From Lachnospiraceae bacterium (GTDB lineage Bacteria; Bacillota; Clostridia; Lachnospirales; Lachnospiraceae): a stretch of 32,933 bases of DNA. Below the pieces are notes generated by a model. The model was not told the origin of the DNA, searched no databases, and saw only the letters and a program-made list of their open reading frames with translations. The position numbers and the translations under genes were made by a program. Shown here piece after piece: positions 7,646-15,480 of the stretch. How positions within the stretch are numbered: the first letter of the stretch is position 1; the number at the start of each line of letters is the position of its first letter. Location: NCBI GenBank assembly GCA_017889125.1, contig JAGHER010000190.1, positions 1 through 32,933 on the forward strand. Reading direction: 5' to 3'.

Positions 7646-7716
7646 AAAAAGCGGCCGTCATCTGCCCCCGCGGGGAAAATTTCCCCCCTCACGGTGGGCA
7701 GATGCGGCCGCTTTTT
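7646..7716. terminator. Large bidirectional terminator between the small peptide gene and htpG
   Basis: The arms AAAAAGCGGCCG plus CATCTGCCC (7646-7667) pair with GGGCAGATG plus CGGCCGCTTTTT (7696-7716), with one unpaired T. An inner palindrome, GGGGAAA-A-TTTCCCC-like, fills the loop. A- and T-runs at both edges let it end transcripts from both sides. Confidence 0.88.
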
Positions 7717-7718
7717 CT

Positions 7719-9749
7719 CTATGCGTTCTTCTCTTCTTCTGTCTTCTCTCCTGCCAGAAGGAGCATGATCTCATTGCTTCTTGCGATAAATGCGGTCATG
7801 CGCTCCGGGGTGAGGCTGCCGTGGCTTAACTTGGCCAGGTCATAAAGCTGGAGACAGATCTTATCGGTATTTTCTCCGTCCTTGTGATTCAGCACATACT
7901 GTACCAGGGGGTGGTTCCGATTCACCACCAGGCTCTCGCCGGAGCCGCCGAACATAGAGGGATCCATGCCGTACATATTGTACATCTTCATCATATCCTG
8001 CATTCTTCTGGACTCCTCGGACACGGTGATCATGGCGGCCACGGAAGCGTCCTTTAACTTCTCAGCCTTAACCTCCAGCTTGTCATTGCCCAGGGCCTTG
8101 CGGAAGGCGGCGGTCAGGGCCTCGGTCTCTTCCTTTACCTTCTCCTCATCCTCCTCGCCGGACTCCTTGAACAGATCCGTCACATCTGCGTCGATGCGGA
8201 TGAACTTCAGGTTCTCATTCTTCTGCTCCATCTGGCTGATGAAGGGCGTGTCAATGTTGTGGGACAGGATAACGGCATCCATGCCCTCCTTCTTGAACAT
8301 GTTGATGTACTGGCTCTGCTCCTTCTCGTCGGTTACGTAGAAGACAGTGTTGGGGTGCTTTTCCTTGTTCTCCTCGATGCACTCAGGCAGGGTCAGGTAC
8401 TTGCCCTCTAAGTTCTTGAAGATAATGTAATCCTTCATCTTCTCCTGGAATTTCTCGTCCTTGATGCAGCCGAACTTGATGAAGGGATTGATGTCATCCC
8501 AGTACTTCTCATAGGTTTCCCGGTCGGTCTTGCACATGCCGGACAGCTTGTCCGCCACCTTCTTGGTGATGTAGTCGGAAATCTTCTTTACAAAGCCGTC
8601 ATTCTGCAGAGCGGAACGGGATACGTTTAAGGGCAGGTCAGGGCAGTCGATGACGCCCTTTAACAGCATCAGGAATTCCGGAATAACTTCCTTGATGTTG
8701 TCGGCGATAAATACCTGGTTATTGTACAGCTTGATTACGCCCTCTAAGCTGTCATACTCCATATTGATCTTGGGGAAGTAAAGGATTCCCTTTAAGTTGA
8801 AGGGGTAGTCCATGTTCAGATGAATCCAGAACAGGGGCTCCTTGTAATCCATAAATACCTTCCGGTAGAAGGCCTTGTACTCCTCCTCGGTGCACTCGTT
8901 GGGGTGCTTGTTCCACAGGGGATGAACGTCATTTAAGGCCACGGGGCGCTTTAAAATCTTGTATTTTTCTTTTCTGGGGGATACCTCCACCGTCTCCTTG
9001 GTACCGTCTTCCTTTTCCTTTTCCTCGGTCTTGGCCTCCTCGATGATGGTCTCCACGATGGTGTCCTTGTCCGTCAGCTCATCCTTCTCGATGGTCTCAT
9101 ACTGCGGCCCTTCGGCGCTGTTGGTCAGGTAGATCGGCGTGGGCATGAAGGAACAGTACTTCTCGATGACCTCTCTTGCCCGGTACTCGTTGGAAAATTC
9201 GGTGCTGTCCTCGTTAAGGTACAGGGTAATCGTGGTGCCGAATTCCTTCTTCTCTCCCTCGCCCATGGCATAGGAGGTGCCGCCATCGGACTCCCAGTGT
9301 ACCGGAACAGCGCCCTGCTGGTAGGACAGGGTGTCGATGGTTACCTTGTCCGCCACCATGAAGGCGGAGTAAAAGCCCAGTCCGAAATGGCCGATAATCT
9401 GGTCCTCGTTGGCCTTATCCTTATATTTCTCCATAAATGCTTGGGCGCCGGAGAAGGCGATCTGATTGATATACTCCTCCACCTCATCCTCGGTCATGCC
9501 AAGTCCATTGTCCTCCACCGTGATGGTCTTGTCATTGGGGTTTACCGTAACCTGGATCTTGTACTCCATGTCCTCCGGCTTCTGGAACTCGCCCATCAGC
9601 TCCAGCTTCTTTAACTTGGTGATGGCGTCGCAGCCATTGGAAATCAGCTCCCGGTAAAAGATATCGTGGTCGGAATACAGCCACTTCTTGATAATCGGGA
9701 AAATATTTTCACTGTTAATTGTAAGGCTTCCAGTCTTTGCCATATACAT
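7719..9749 (-). CDS. htpG: Molecular chaperone HtpG (Hsp90)
   Basis: Cytoplasmic Hsp90 homologue, an ATP-dependent dimeric chaperone. The N-terminal GHKL ATPase motifs are complete: ELISNGCDAI at about 34-43, EDNGLGM at about 79-85, GHFGLGFYSAF at about 120-130, and GTTITLYL. The middle domain includes the family segment LKGVIDCPDLPLNVSRSALQ with the conserved arginine. The clostridial form has an acidic insert near 230-260. ATG 9749 is preferred because AAGGAG lies 5 nt upstream; ATG 9743 (MAKTGSL, closer to other HtpG starts) is the alternative, and GTG 9755 overlaps the ribosome site. It is transcribed alone, from a promoter flanked by a CIRCE operator, so HrcA control is likely. Confidence 0.96.
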   Translation of the reverse strand: MYMAKTGSLTINSENIFPIIKKWLYSDHDIFYRELISNGCDAITKLKKLELMGEFQKPEDMEYKIQVTVNPNDKTITVEDNGLGMTEDEVEEYINQIAFSGAQAFMEKYKDKANEDQIIGHFGLGFYSAFMVADKVTIDTLSYQQGAVPVHWESDGGTSYAMGEGEKKEFGTTITLYLNEDSTEFSNEYRAREVIEKYCSFMPTPIYLTNSAEGPQYETIEKDELTDKDTIVETIIEEAKTEEKEKEDGTKETVEVSPRKEKYKILKRPVALNDVHPLWNKHPNECTEEEYKAFYRKVFMDYKEPLFWIHLNMDYPFNLKGILYFPKINMEYDSLEGVIKLYNNQVFIADNIKEVIPEFLMLLKGVIDCPDLPLNVSRSALQNDGFVKKISDYITKKVADKLSGMCKTDRETYEKYWDDINPFIKFGCIKDEKFQEKMKDYIIFKNLEGKYLTLPECIEENKEKHPNTVFYVTDEKEQSQYINMFKKEGMDAVILSHNIDTPFISQMEQKNENLKFIRIDADVTDLFKESGEEDEEKVKEETEALTAAFRKALGNDKLEVKAEKLKDASVAAMITVSEESRRMQDMMKMYNMYGMDPSMFGGSGESLVVNRNHPLVQYVLNHKDGENTDKICLQLYDLAKLSHGSLTPERMTAFIARSNEIMLLLAGEKTEEEKNA

Positions 9750-9825
9750 CCACACTCCTTGCTTTCTGTGCTTTCTCTTTCTCTTCCATTTACCTTTAAG
9801 TCAATTCCTTTTTGACCCTGGGTTC

Positions 9826-9854
9826 ATTCTAATACCATGAAGGGAAAAAGTCAA
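9826..9854 (-). promoter_or_regulatory. SigA-type promoter of htpG
   Basis: -35 TTGACT (9849-9854), 17-bp spacer, and -10 TAGAAT (9826-9831) on the minus strand. The CIRCE element begins 7 bp upstream of the -35. The predicted 5' leader is about 70 nt. Confidence 0.75.
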
Positions 9855-9861
9855 GAAAAAA

Positions 9862-9888
9862 TTAGCACTCATTTTTAATGAGTGCTAG
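9862..9888. promoter_or_regulatory. CIRCE element (HrcA operator) for htpG
   Basis: TTAGCACTC-N9-GAGTGCTAG matches the CIRCE consensus TTAGCACTC-N9-GAGTGCTAA at 17 of 18 arm positions. It sits directly upstream of the htpG promoter. It also overlaps the 3' end of the DUF5721 gene, whose last five codons and stop fall inside the element. CIRCE is the binding site of the heat-shock repressor HrcA. Confidence 0.92.
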
Positions 9889-10369
9889 CAATTCCCATAT
9901 TTTTCAAAAAGCTTTCCACATAGGCGTCCCATTCCCTGTCCGCCGTCCGGTCCATGGTAAAGGTGGCAAGGGATGTGCCGGTAATGCACTGCAGGCGGCT
10001 GTTTTCGTAGCGGATATTCAGGTACAGCCCCCGGATCTCCTCCTGTCCCAGAGATAAGCGGTTCTCCTCCAGGAACGCTTTCGTAAGCTTCGGCGATGCC
10101 TGCAGGGTGATCTGAAAGCTCTCCGGCAGGCGCTTCCCCTTAATCAGGGAAAAGCAGATGGGCCGCACCTGGCTCCAGGATGAATACGCCAAAAGCTCCA
10201 TAGTCTCCTGCTCCTCGGCCGAGTAAAAGCCGGGATGAAGACGGCCGTCTATGGTAAAGCGGTTAAATGTGACAATACTTGCTTCCTTTAACAGAAAGCC
10301 ATCGAAATCCTTTTCCAGGAACAGCTTCCGGGTAAAAGCTCCGATCTCCTCAATCTGAAATCCTGTCAT
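9875..10369 (-). CDS. DUF5721-family protein, function unknown
   Basis: A 164-residue soluble protein resembling the clostridial DUF5721 family; no activity is known to me. Recognisable conserved stretches are LFLEKDFDGFLLKEASIVTF followed by TIDGRLHPGFY, WSQVRPICFSLIKGKRLP, GLYLNIRYE, and the C-terminal TGTSLATFTMDRT. No signal peptide or membrane helix is present. ATG 10369 is chosen because GGGAG lies 5 nt upstream; the longer reading from 10396 adds nine residues. The final codons (Gly-Ile-Ala-Ser-Thr-His-stop) lie in the CIRCE operator of htpG. Co-transcription with htpG from an upstream promoter is possible. It is divergent from the M18 aminopeptidase gene. Confidence 0.8.
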   Translation of the reverse strand: MTGFQIEEIGAFTRKLFLEKDFDGFLLKEASIVTFNRFTIDGRLHPGFYSAEEQETMELLAYSSWSQVRPICFSLIKGKRLPESFQITLQASPKLTKAFLEENRLSLGQEEIRGLYLNIRYENSRLQCITGTSLATFTMDRTADREWDAYVESFLKNMGIASTH

Positions 10370-10456
10370 TCCTTCTCCCATCCAGCTGCAGACCATTCTA
10401 TTTTCTGCAAAACTGTGTTATGATAAAAGCTGTATTTTTTACATATGGAGGTAATC

Positions 10457-11776
10457 ATGAATCAACCCATTTCTGCATCCGCCCGCATAGAGCGGCTCTG
10501 CCATACGCTGGAGGCTTCGGTCTCCCCCTATCACTGCATCCAGGAGGCCAGTAGACAGCTCCAGGAAGCATCCTTTGCCCCTCTTTCCCTGACGGAAAGC
10601 TGGGAGCTTGCGCCGGGCGGGCGCTATTTTATCAATGCCTTTGACTCCACCCTTCTGGCCTTTACCCTGCCCCAAAAACTGCCTGCGTCCGGGGATACTG
10701 CTCCCCTCCGCCTGCGCCTGGCCGCCGCCCATACCGACTGGCCCTGCTTAAAGCTTAAGCCCTCTCCGGAGGTGTCCACCGGCCGCTACGGGAAGCTGAA
10801 TGTGGAGGTCTACGGCGGCCCCATCTTAAATACCTGGCTGGACCGTCCTCTTTCCATGGCGGGAAAAGTGTGCCGCATGACAGAGGATCCCTTCCACCCG
10901 GAGGTACGCTTCCTCAATCACCCCCAGCCCCTTTTCACCATCCCCAACCTGGCCATCCACATGAACCGGGAGGTCAATAAGGGCGTGGAGTACAATCCCC
11001 AGAAGGACATGCTGCCTCTGGCATCCATACTGACGGAGGAGCTGGACCGGGATCACTTTTTCCTGAACTTCCTTGCCAGGGAAACCGGCTGGGCCCCGGA
11101 GGAAATCCTGGACTACGAGATTTATCTCTACAATACGGACGCGCCCCAGAGGCTGGGCCTTCAGGGTGAATTTCTCTCCGCTCCCCGGCTGGACAATGTG
11201 ACCTCCGTCCAGGCCTGCCTTTCCGGTCTGATGGAAGGAAGCTGCCAGGAAGGCATCTGCGGCATTATCCTCTATGATAATGAGGAGGTGGGAAGCTTCA
11301 CCAAGCAGGGGGCCGACTCCATGCTTTTGGAGCGGGTGCTGGAAAAGCTTTTCTTGAGCCTGGGCCTTGACCGTCAGGCGCTCTTAAACAGCCTGATGGG
11401 CGGCCTGATGCTTTCCCTGGACGTGGCCCACGCCATGCATCCCAACCATCCGGAAAAATGCGACATTAAAAACCAGATCGTCATGGGAGACGGGCTGGCC
11501 ATCAAGCTGGCTGCCAGTCAGGCCTACGCCACCGACGCCTCCTTTGCCAGCATCATCGAAGGCCTCTGCCGGAAAAACCATATCCCCTTCCGGAAGTTCT
11601 CCAACCGGTCGGATATCCGGGGCGGCTCTACCCTGGGAAGCATCTCCGCAGCCCAGCTAAATATGCCTACCGTGGACGCCGGTGTTCCCATCCTTGCCAT
11701 GCACTCCTCCAGAGAGCTGCTCCATGTCAATGACCAGGCGGCCCTGGAAGAGCTGGCGCGGGCGTTTTTCTCCTGA
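10457..11776 (+). CDS. M18-family aspartyl aminopeptidase
   Basis: A 439-residue metallo-aminopeptidase of family M18, cytoplasmic enzymes that release N-terminal acidic (sometimes neutral) residues from peptides. Di-zinc-site motifs are visible: AAHTDWPCLKLKP with His92 and Asp94, the catalytic/metal pair YDNEEVGS near 272-279, and DVAHAMHPNHPEK with His near 324-330. GGSTLGSISAAQ and the C-terminal MHSSRELLH, carrying the last metal histidine, are also typical. ATG 10457 follows GGAGG by 5 nt, so the shorter start is preferred to 10445. A TGTTATGAT extended -10 (about 10416-10424) lies 30 bp upstream. The gene is monocistronic and convergent with the PpiC lipoprotein gene. PepX/apeB-type naming would need homology searches. 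Confidence 0.93.
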   Translation: MNQPISASARIERLCHTLEASVSPYHCIQEASRQLQEASFAPLSLTESWELAPGGRYFINAFDSTLLAFTLPQKLPASGDTAPLRLRLAAAHTDWPCLKLKPSPEVSTGRYGKLNVEVYGGPILNTWLDRPLSMAGKVCRMTEDPFHPEVRFLNHPQPLFTIPNLAIHMNREVNKGVEYNPQKDMLPLASILTEELDRDHFFLNFLARETGWAPEEILDYEIYLYNTDAPQRLGLQGEFLSAPRLDNVTSVQACLSGLMEGSCQEGICGIILYDNEEVGSFTKQGADSMLLERVLEKLFLSLGLDRQALLNSLMGGLMLSLDVAHAMHPNHPEKCDIKNQIVMGDGLAIKLAASQAYATDASFASIIEGLCRKNHIPFRKFSNRSDIRGGSTLGSISAAQLNMPTVDAGVPILAMHSSRELLHVNDQAALEELARAFFS

Positions 11777-11792
11777 CAGGAAGCTTTACCCT

Positions 11793-11812
11793 GCCGGACC
11801 TGCAGGTCCGGC
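11793..11812. terminator. Perfect 20-bp palindrome between convergent genes
   Basis: GCCGGACCTGCAGGTCCGGC is a perfect palindrome located between the M18 stop and the stop of the opposing lipoprotein gene, and probably ends one or both transcripts. No long T-run follows on either strand, so termination may be weak. Confidence 0.55.
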
Positions 11813-11821
11813 GGCATTGGC

Positions 11822-12808
11822 TTAATCCTTAAAATACTCTCCATACAATTCAAAAAAATTGGTAGTGGTGGTGTCCTCATCGGTCACACAGGATATATTA
11901 TCCCAGACAGCGCCGGACACCTCCACCGGGTGCTCCGCCAGAAATTCATCGTAAAGCTGGCGGAAGGCCCCGTCCTTCTGCACCAGGGCCATCTCCGCCT
12001 TCCGGCTGGCGGTGGCCTCCTGGTCATAGGGGTTAATGCACTGAATCAGGTAATATCTGCCGTCATTTCCCTGGATCACCGGGCTAATCTGCCCCTGCTC
12101 CAGGGAAAAGGCGGCTTCTTCTATGGCCGCATCCTCTTCGCCTCTGCCGATGCTCTTTCGCACCTCTTCCTCTACGCTGTACTGTCCGGCGATGGAGGCA
12201 AAATCCGCCCCCTCTGCCTGCACAAGCTCCAGCACCTGATCGGCGGTATCCCGATCCTCAAGGACGATCTGCTGGATCTCAATCACTCTGGCCTGGCTGT
12301 CACTGATTTCCAGAGCCGCATCCTTAGTCAGCTCCTCCACGGTCTTGCAGGCCAGGGCGTAATCCAGATAAAGGTCATAGGCATCTGCCTCCACCGCCCC
12401 GGTGTAAGCCACATCCGCCGCGGTGAGACGGTTGTAATAATCCTCCGCCAGCCGCCGCACCTGCTCCTTCTCGCTGCTGTCTAACTGGATGCCGTACTCC
12501 TCGGCCATGGCACCCACCACCTTCAGATCCTCGGCAAACTGCCGGACCTGGGCAAGAAGGAAATCCTCGAAGGACTCCTCCTCACCTGGCATGGACACAT
12601 TCCAGATCTGATCCGTATAAATCTGCTCGTACCGGTTCCGCTCTGTAGCCACTAAAAGCATGGCCTCTGGACGGCCGAAGCCCTCCACCGTCCGGCCGCC
12701 AGCCTCCGTCACCTGCTTTCCGGCACAGCCGCTCAGACCGCTTACAAGAGCGCTGGCGCCAAGCAGCAGGCACAGCTTAAAAAACCGGTTCTGTTTTCCT
12801 GTTCTCAT
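11822..12808 (-). CDS. Extracytoplasmic lipoprotein with parvulin-like (PpiC/SurA) domain
   Basis: A 328-residue predicted lipoprotein foldase. The N-terminus has a basic start, a hydrophobic core (FFKLCLLLGASALVSG) and a lipobox LSGC with Cys28. A helical SurA-N/PrsA-like region follows. The segment at about 180-270 (IQQIVLEDRDTADQVLELV, ADFASIAGQYS, GQISPVIQGNDGRYYLIQC, given in parts) matches the rotamase fold of PrsA/PpiC proteins, which help exported proteins fold outside the membrane. ATG 12808 is preferred because it gives a clean signal peptide, although the nearest GAGGAG is 15 nt upstream; TTG 12838 is the alternative. It is the last gene of a five-gene minus-strand operon, 48 bp after the HAD gene. 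Confidence 0.85.
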   Translation of the reverse strand: MRTGKQNRFFKLCLLLGASALVSGLSGCAGKQVTEAGGRTVEGFGRPEAMLLVATERNRYEQIYTDQIWNVSMPGEEESFEDFLLAQVRQFAEDLKVVGAMAEEYGIQLDSSEKEQVRRLAEDYYNRLTAADVAYTGAVEADAYDLYLDYALACKTVEELTKDAALEISDSQARVIEIQQIVLEDRDTADQVLELVQAEGADFASIAGQYSVEEEVRKSIGRGEEDAAIEEAAFSLEQGQISPVIQGNDGRYYLIQCINPYDQEATASRKAEMALVQKDGAFRQLYDEFLAEHPVEVSGAVWDNISCVTDEDTTTTNFFELYGEYFKD

Positions 12809-12856
12809 GAAAATTAAAACCAACTCCTCATTTTTCAACCTATATGGGGCTGCCTT

Positions 12857-13642
12857 CTACGCCAGAAGCTCAAGGATTTTCAGCACCCCGTCATTAACAT
12901 TGGTGTCCGCCTGGAAGCGGGCCGCCGCCTTGATCTCCGGGCGGGCATTGCCGATAGCAAAGCTGTAGTAGGCCCGGTTCAGCATCTCCAGATCATTCAT
13001 CTGATCCCCAAAGGCCATAGTCTCCTCCGGCAGGATCTCCAGATCCTCCTGAATCTGGCGCACGGCCTGGCCCTTATTCACCTTCGGATTCATGCAGTCC
13101 ATCCACATATCTCCGGAAATGGTGATTTTCAGCCGGTCCTGGTACTTTTCCCGGATGGCCCTTCCTGCCTCCTCGATCCCGTGCTTTTTGTACACGGAAA
13201 TCTTGATAAATTCATCATCCACCTTAGTCAAATCCGGCACCTGCTTCACCTCGAAGCGGTAGCTTTCCACCATCCAGCGGATAAATTCCTGATTATCCGT
13301 CTCCATGTACACCACATCCGGGCCGCTGAGCATGATATCCAGCTCCGGGCACTTCCGCACATCCTCCACCATCTCCATGGCCGCCTGCCGGTCGATGGGC
13401 GTAAGGAACAGATTCCTGCCGCAGCAGCCCACATAGGCGCCATTGTCGGAAATATAGAAAATCTTTTCCTTCACCGGCTCAAACAACCGCTCGATGCTGT
13501 GCCACTGGCGGCCGCTGGCCGCTGCAAACTGGATTCCCGCCGCCCGCAGCCGCAGAATCTGGTCATAAAGCTTTGGATTTACGGTGTTTGAGCCGTCGGG
13601 CACCAGGGTACCGTCAATATCCGTTACGATCAGTTTAATCAT
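12857..13642 (-). CDS. Cof-type HAD-IIB phosphatase
   Basis: A 261-residue haloacid-dehalogenase superfamily hydrolase of the Cof/YidA subgroup, cytoplasmic Mg-dependent sugar-phosphate, FMN or PLP phosphatases. Motif I is TDIDGTLV with Asp8 and Asp10; motif II falls in FAAASGRQ; motif III is the lysine in NKGQAV; motif IV is MAFGDQMNDLEML with the metal aspartates. The C2-type cap lies between motifs II and III. The start codon overlaps the end of maf by 8 nt (ATGATTAA), a sign of translational coupling. The substrate cannot be read from sequence. Confidence 0.92.
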   Translation of the reverse strand: MIKLIVTDIDGTLVPDGSNTVNPKLYDQILRLRAAGIQFAAASGRQWHSIERLFEPVKEKIFYISDNGAYVGCCGRNLFLTPIDRQAAMEMVEDVRKCPELDIMLSGPDVVYMETDNQEFIRWMVESYRFEVKQVPDLTKVDDEFIKISVYKKHGIEEAGRAIREKYQDRLKITISGDMWMDCMNPKVNKGQAVRQIQEDLEILPEETMAFGDQMNDLEMLNRAYYSFAIGNARPEIKAAARFQADTNVNDGVLKILELLA

Positions 13643-14246
13643 TTCTCTTCTCCTCCTCTATGTGCGCCTCCTGCGCCAGGCAGCCCATGCATTTAAGCTC
13701 CTGGTATAGCCGCCCTACCGGCAGCCCCACCACATTGTTGTAATCGCCGCGGATTCCCTTAATGTAAGCGGCAAAGGGCCCCTGGATGCCGTAGGCGCCT
13801 GCCTTGTCCATGGGATCGCCGCTGTCCACATATCGCCAGATCTCCTGCAAATCCATAGGGTACACCGATACATCGGTCTTTTCCGAAAAGGTTCTCACCT
13901 CTCCCGGCTTACCGCAGCAGACAATAGTCACGCCAGTATACACCTGATGCTCCTTTCCCTGAAGGGCGGAAAGCATCTTTGCCGCTTCCTCTTTCGAAGA
14001 TGGCTTTCCTAAAATCCTTCCTCCGGCGGCCACCACCGTATCGGCGCCGATGACCACGCCTTCCGCAAAACGGGCAGCCACCTCCTCGGCCTTTCTCCGG
14101 GAAAGCTCCTCCACCGCAGCGGCCGGGTCCTGAACCGAAATATTCTCCTCAGCCTGGCTGGGAATCACCTCCGCCTCCAGGCCGATCTGTCCTAAAAGCT
14201 GCCGTCTCCTGGGGGACGCCGATGCTAAAATCAGTCTCTGCTTCAT
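13635..14246 (-). CDS. maf: Maf-family nucleoside triphosphate pyrophosphatase
   Basis: A 203-residue Maf protein. Maf enzymes hydrolyse dTTP, UTP or modified NTPs to monophosphates (house-cleaning), and Bacillus Maf affects septum formation. Typical motifs: LILASASPRRRQLL at residues 5-18, GVVIGADTVVA near 63-73, LGKPSSKEEAAKML, VYTGVTI, and DKAGAYGIQGPFAAYIKGIRGDYNNVVGLP (given here as a region at about 147-176). A C-terminal tail rich in Cys and Glu extends about 15 residues past the family core. It starts 9 bp after the DHHW gene and overlaps the HAD gene, so it belongs to the surface O-acylation operon by transcription rather than by obvious function. Confidence 0.93.
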   Translation of the reverse strand: MKQRLILASASPRRRQLLGQIGLEAEVIPSQAEENISVQDPAAAVEELSRRKAEEVAARFAEGVVIGADTVVAAGGRILGKPSSKEEAAKMLSALQGKEHQVYTGVTIVCCGKPGEVRTFSEKTDVSVYPMDLQEIWRYVDSGDPMDKAGAYGIQGPFAAYIKGIRGDYNNVVGLPVGRLYQELKCMGCLAQEAHIEEEKRND

Positions 14247-14255
14247 TATTTCATC

Positions 14256-15356
14256 CTATCCTTTCCAGTCCTGGGGAACCAGCTTGTCCATGTCCTCCAG
14301 GATCCGCTCAAATTCTCGCTCCACCACCTCATAAACCAGAATATCCGGCGGATTTTCCTCCAGGTACTCCAGAGAAAATCCCTGCCAGTGGTAGTAATCA
14401 ATCTGCGCAAAATACCGGGACATCTTATCCATCATCACTGTGGCAAAGGAATCCCGGTAAAAGGCCGCCCGCCTTCCATCCGGCGCACCCACAGCGCTGG
14501 TGCGGATCACCATGCCGTCGCCAACCTGATCCTCGGTGGTTACCTCCACCTCCTCTAAGTAGCCGTTTACGGTGCAGAAGTAATCCTCAAGAAATCGCTC
14601 CGGCATAGAAAACAGCAGAGCCAGGTCTCCAGGCCCCCGGTAATCATAGGGGATCACCACATCCTCCACGGACACCGCCTGTCCTCCCAGAGCCTCGATC
14701 AGCATCTGTCCGGCCACAAAGCCGCCGGCCTCATTCCAGTGGGTATCAGTCTTAAAATACCACAGCCTGTCCCGGTTTTCCAGGAAATAATCTTTAGGCG
14801 CCACCACCGGCACCTGGGTCTGCTCCTTTAAGCAGGCCTCCATCTGGTCATAGCGGGTAATATCGGAAAGCCGGGTATACCAGTCCGGCATGTACTCTCC
14901 GTAAATTTCCTCTTTATTGGGCGCCAGAATCACTGCAAACTGGATGCCCTGGCTCTCATAATACCGCCTGGTGCGCTCCACAGCACTGCTGATAACTGCC
15001 AGCTCCTCCTCGGTGTACAGGTTCTGCCCCCGGTAGTCCGCCACGCTGGCGCCGCCGTTGTAAAAATACCAGCCGTCCTTTCCCAGGATCACCTCTGTAT
15101 TGTCCACAGAATGAAGAAGCCCCAGATTAATCCCCGCGTTCAGACGCAAAAGCTGGCTGCGGAAGGGCGCATGGTCATTGATGTACTCCTCCACAAGTCC
15201 CGGATATTCCGTAAAATTCTCCCTGCTGATGGGCGGAAGCTCCGCCAGCACCCGGTTCTCCGTATTCTCCTCCTCAAAGGCCGGAGAGACCAGGGGCCAG
15301 GCCAGATTCGGCAAAAGCAGAAATGCCCAGAAAAGGCCAATCATCCATTTTTTCAT
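14256..15356 (-). CDS. DHHW-family (AlgJ/AlgX-like SGNH) extracytoplasmic O-acyltransferase partner
   Basis: A 366-residue secreted or membrane-tethered protein of the DHHW/AlgX type. These SGNH-fold proteins accept an acyl group exported by an MBOAT partner and place it on a polysaccharide. Residues 1-24 (MKKWMIGLFWAFLLLPNLAW) form a signal anchor. The catalytic Asp-x-His is in KTDTHWNEAGG at about 202-212, and the nucleophile is probably the serine in YRDSFAT near 300-306, matching the GDSF-type block. The family segment GKDGWYFYNGG is at about 92-102. GGGAG lies 6 nt before the ATG. It follows the MBOAT gene by 122 bp and precedes maf by 9 bp. The acceptor polymer is unknown. Confidence 0.88.
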   Translation of the reverse strand: MKKWMIGLFWAFLLLPNLAWPLVSPAFEEENTENRVLAELPPISRENFTEYPGLVEEYINDHAPFRSQLLRLNAGINLGLLHSVDNTEVILGKDGWYFYNGGASVADYRGQNLYTEEELAVISSAVERTRRYYESQGIQFAVILAPNKEEIYGEYMPDWYTRLSDITRYDQMEACLKEQTQVPVVAPKDYFLENRDRLWYFKTDTHWNEAGGFVAGQMLIEALGGQAVSVEDVVIPYDYRGPGDLALLFSMPERFLEDYFCTVNGYLEEVEVTTEDQVGDGMVIRTSAVGAPDGRRAAFYRDSFATVMMDKMSRYFAQIDYYHWQGFSLEYLEENPPDILVYEVVEREFERILEDMDKLVPQDWKG

Positions 15357-15441
15357 TGAAATCTCCCGTTCCTCCTTATGTCAAATCGCAATTTCCCTCA
15401 TAAAATGCAAACGGAAATCTTTTCCCTAAACCAGAAAATAA

Positions 15442-15480
15442 AATTCGTTTTTCCCAAAAACGGGAATGGGAATCCGAATT
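15442..15480 (-). terminator. Weak hairpin after the MBOAT stop
   Basis: An inner stem TTCCC/GGGAA (15451-15466) lies inside outer arms AATTCG/CGAATT (15442-15480) that include the MBOAT stop. On the minus strand it is followed by a T-rich stretch. It may partly terminate or process the transcript before the DHHW gene. Confidence 0.35.
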
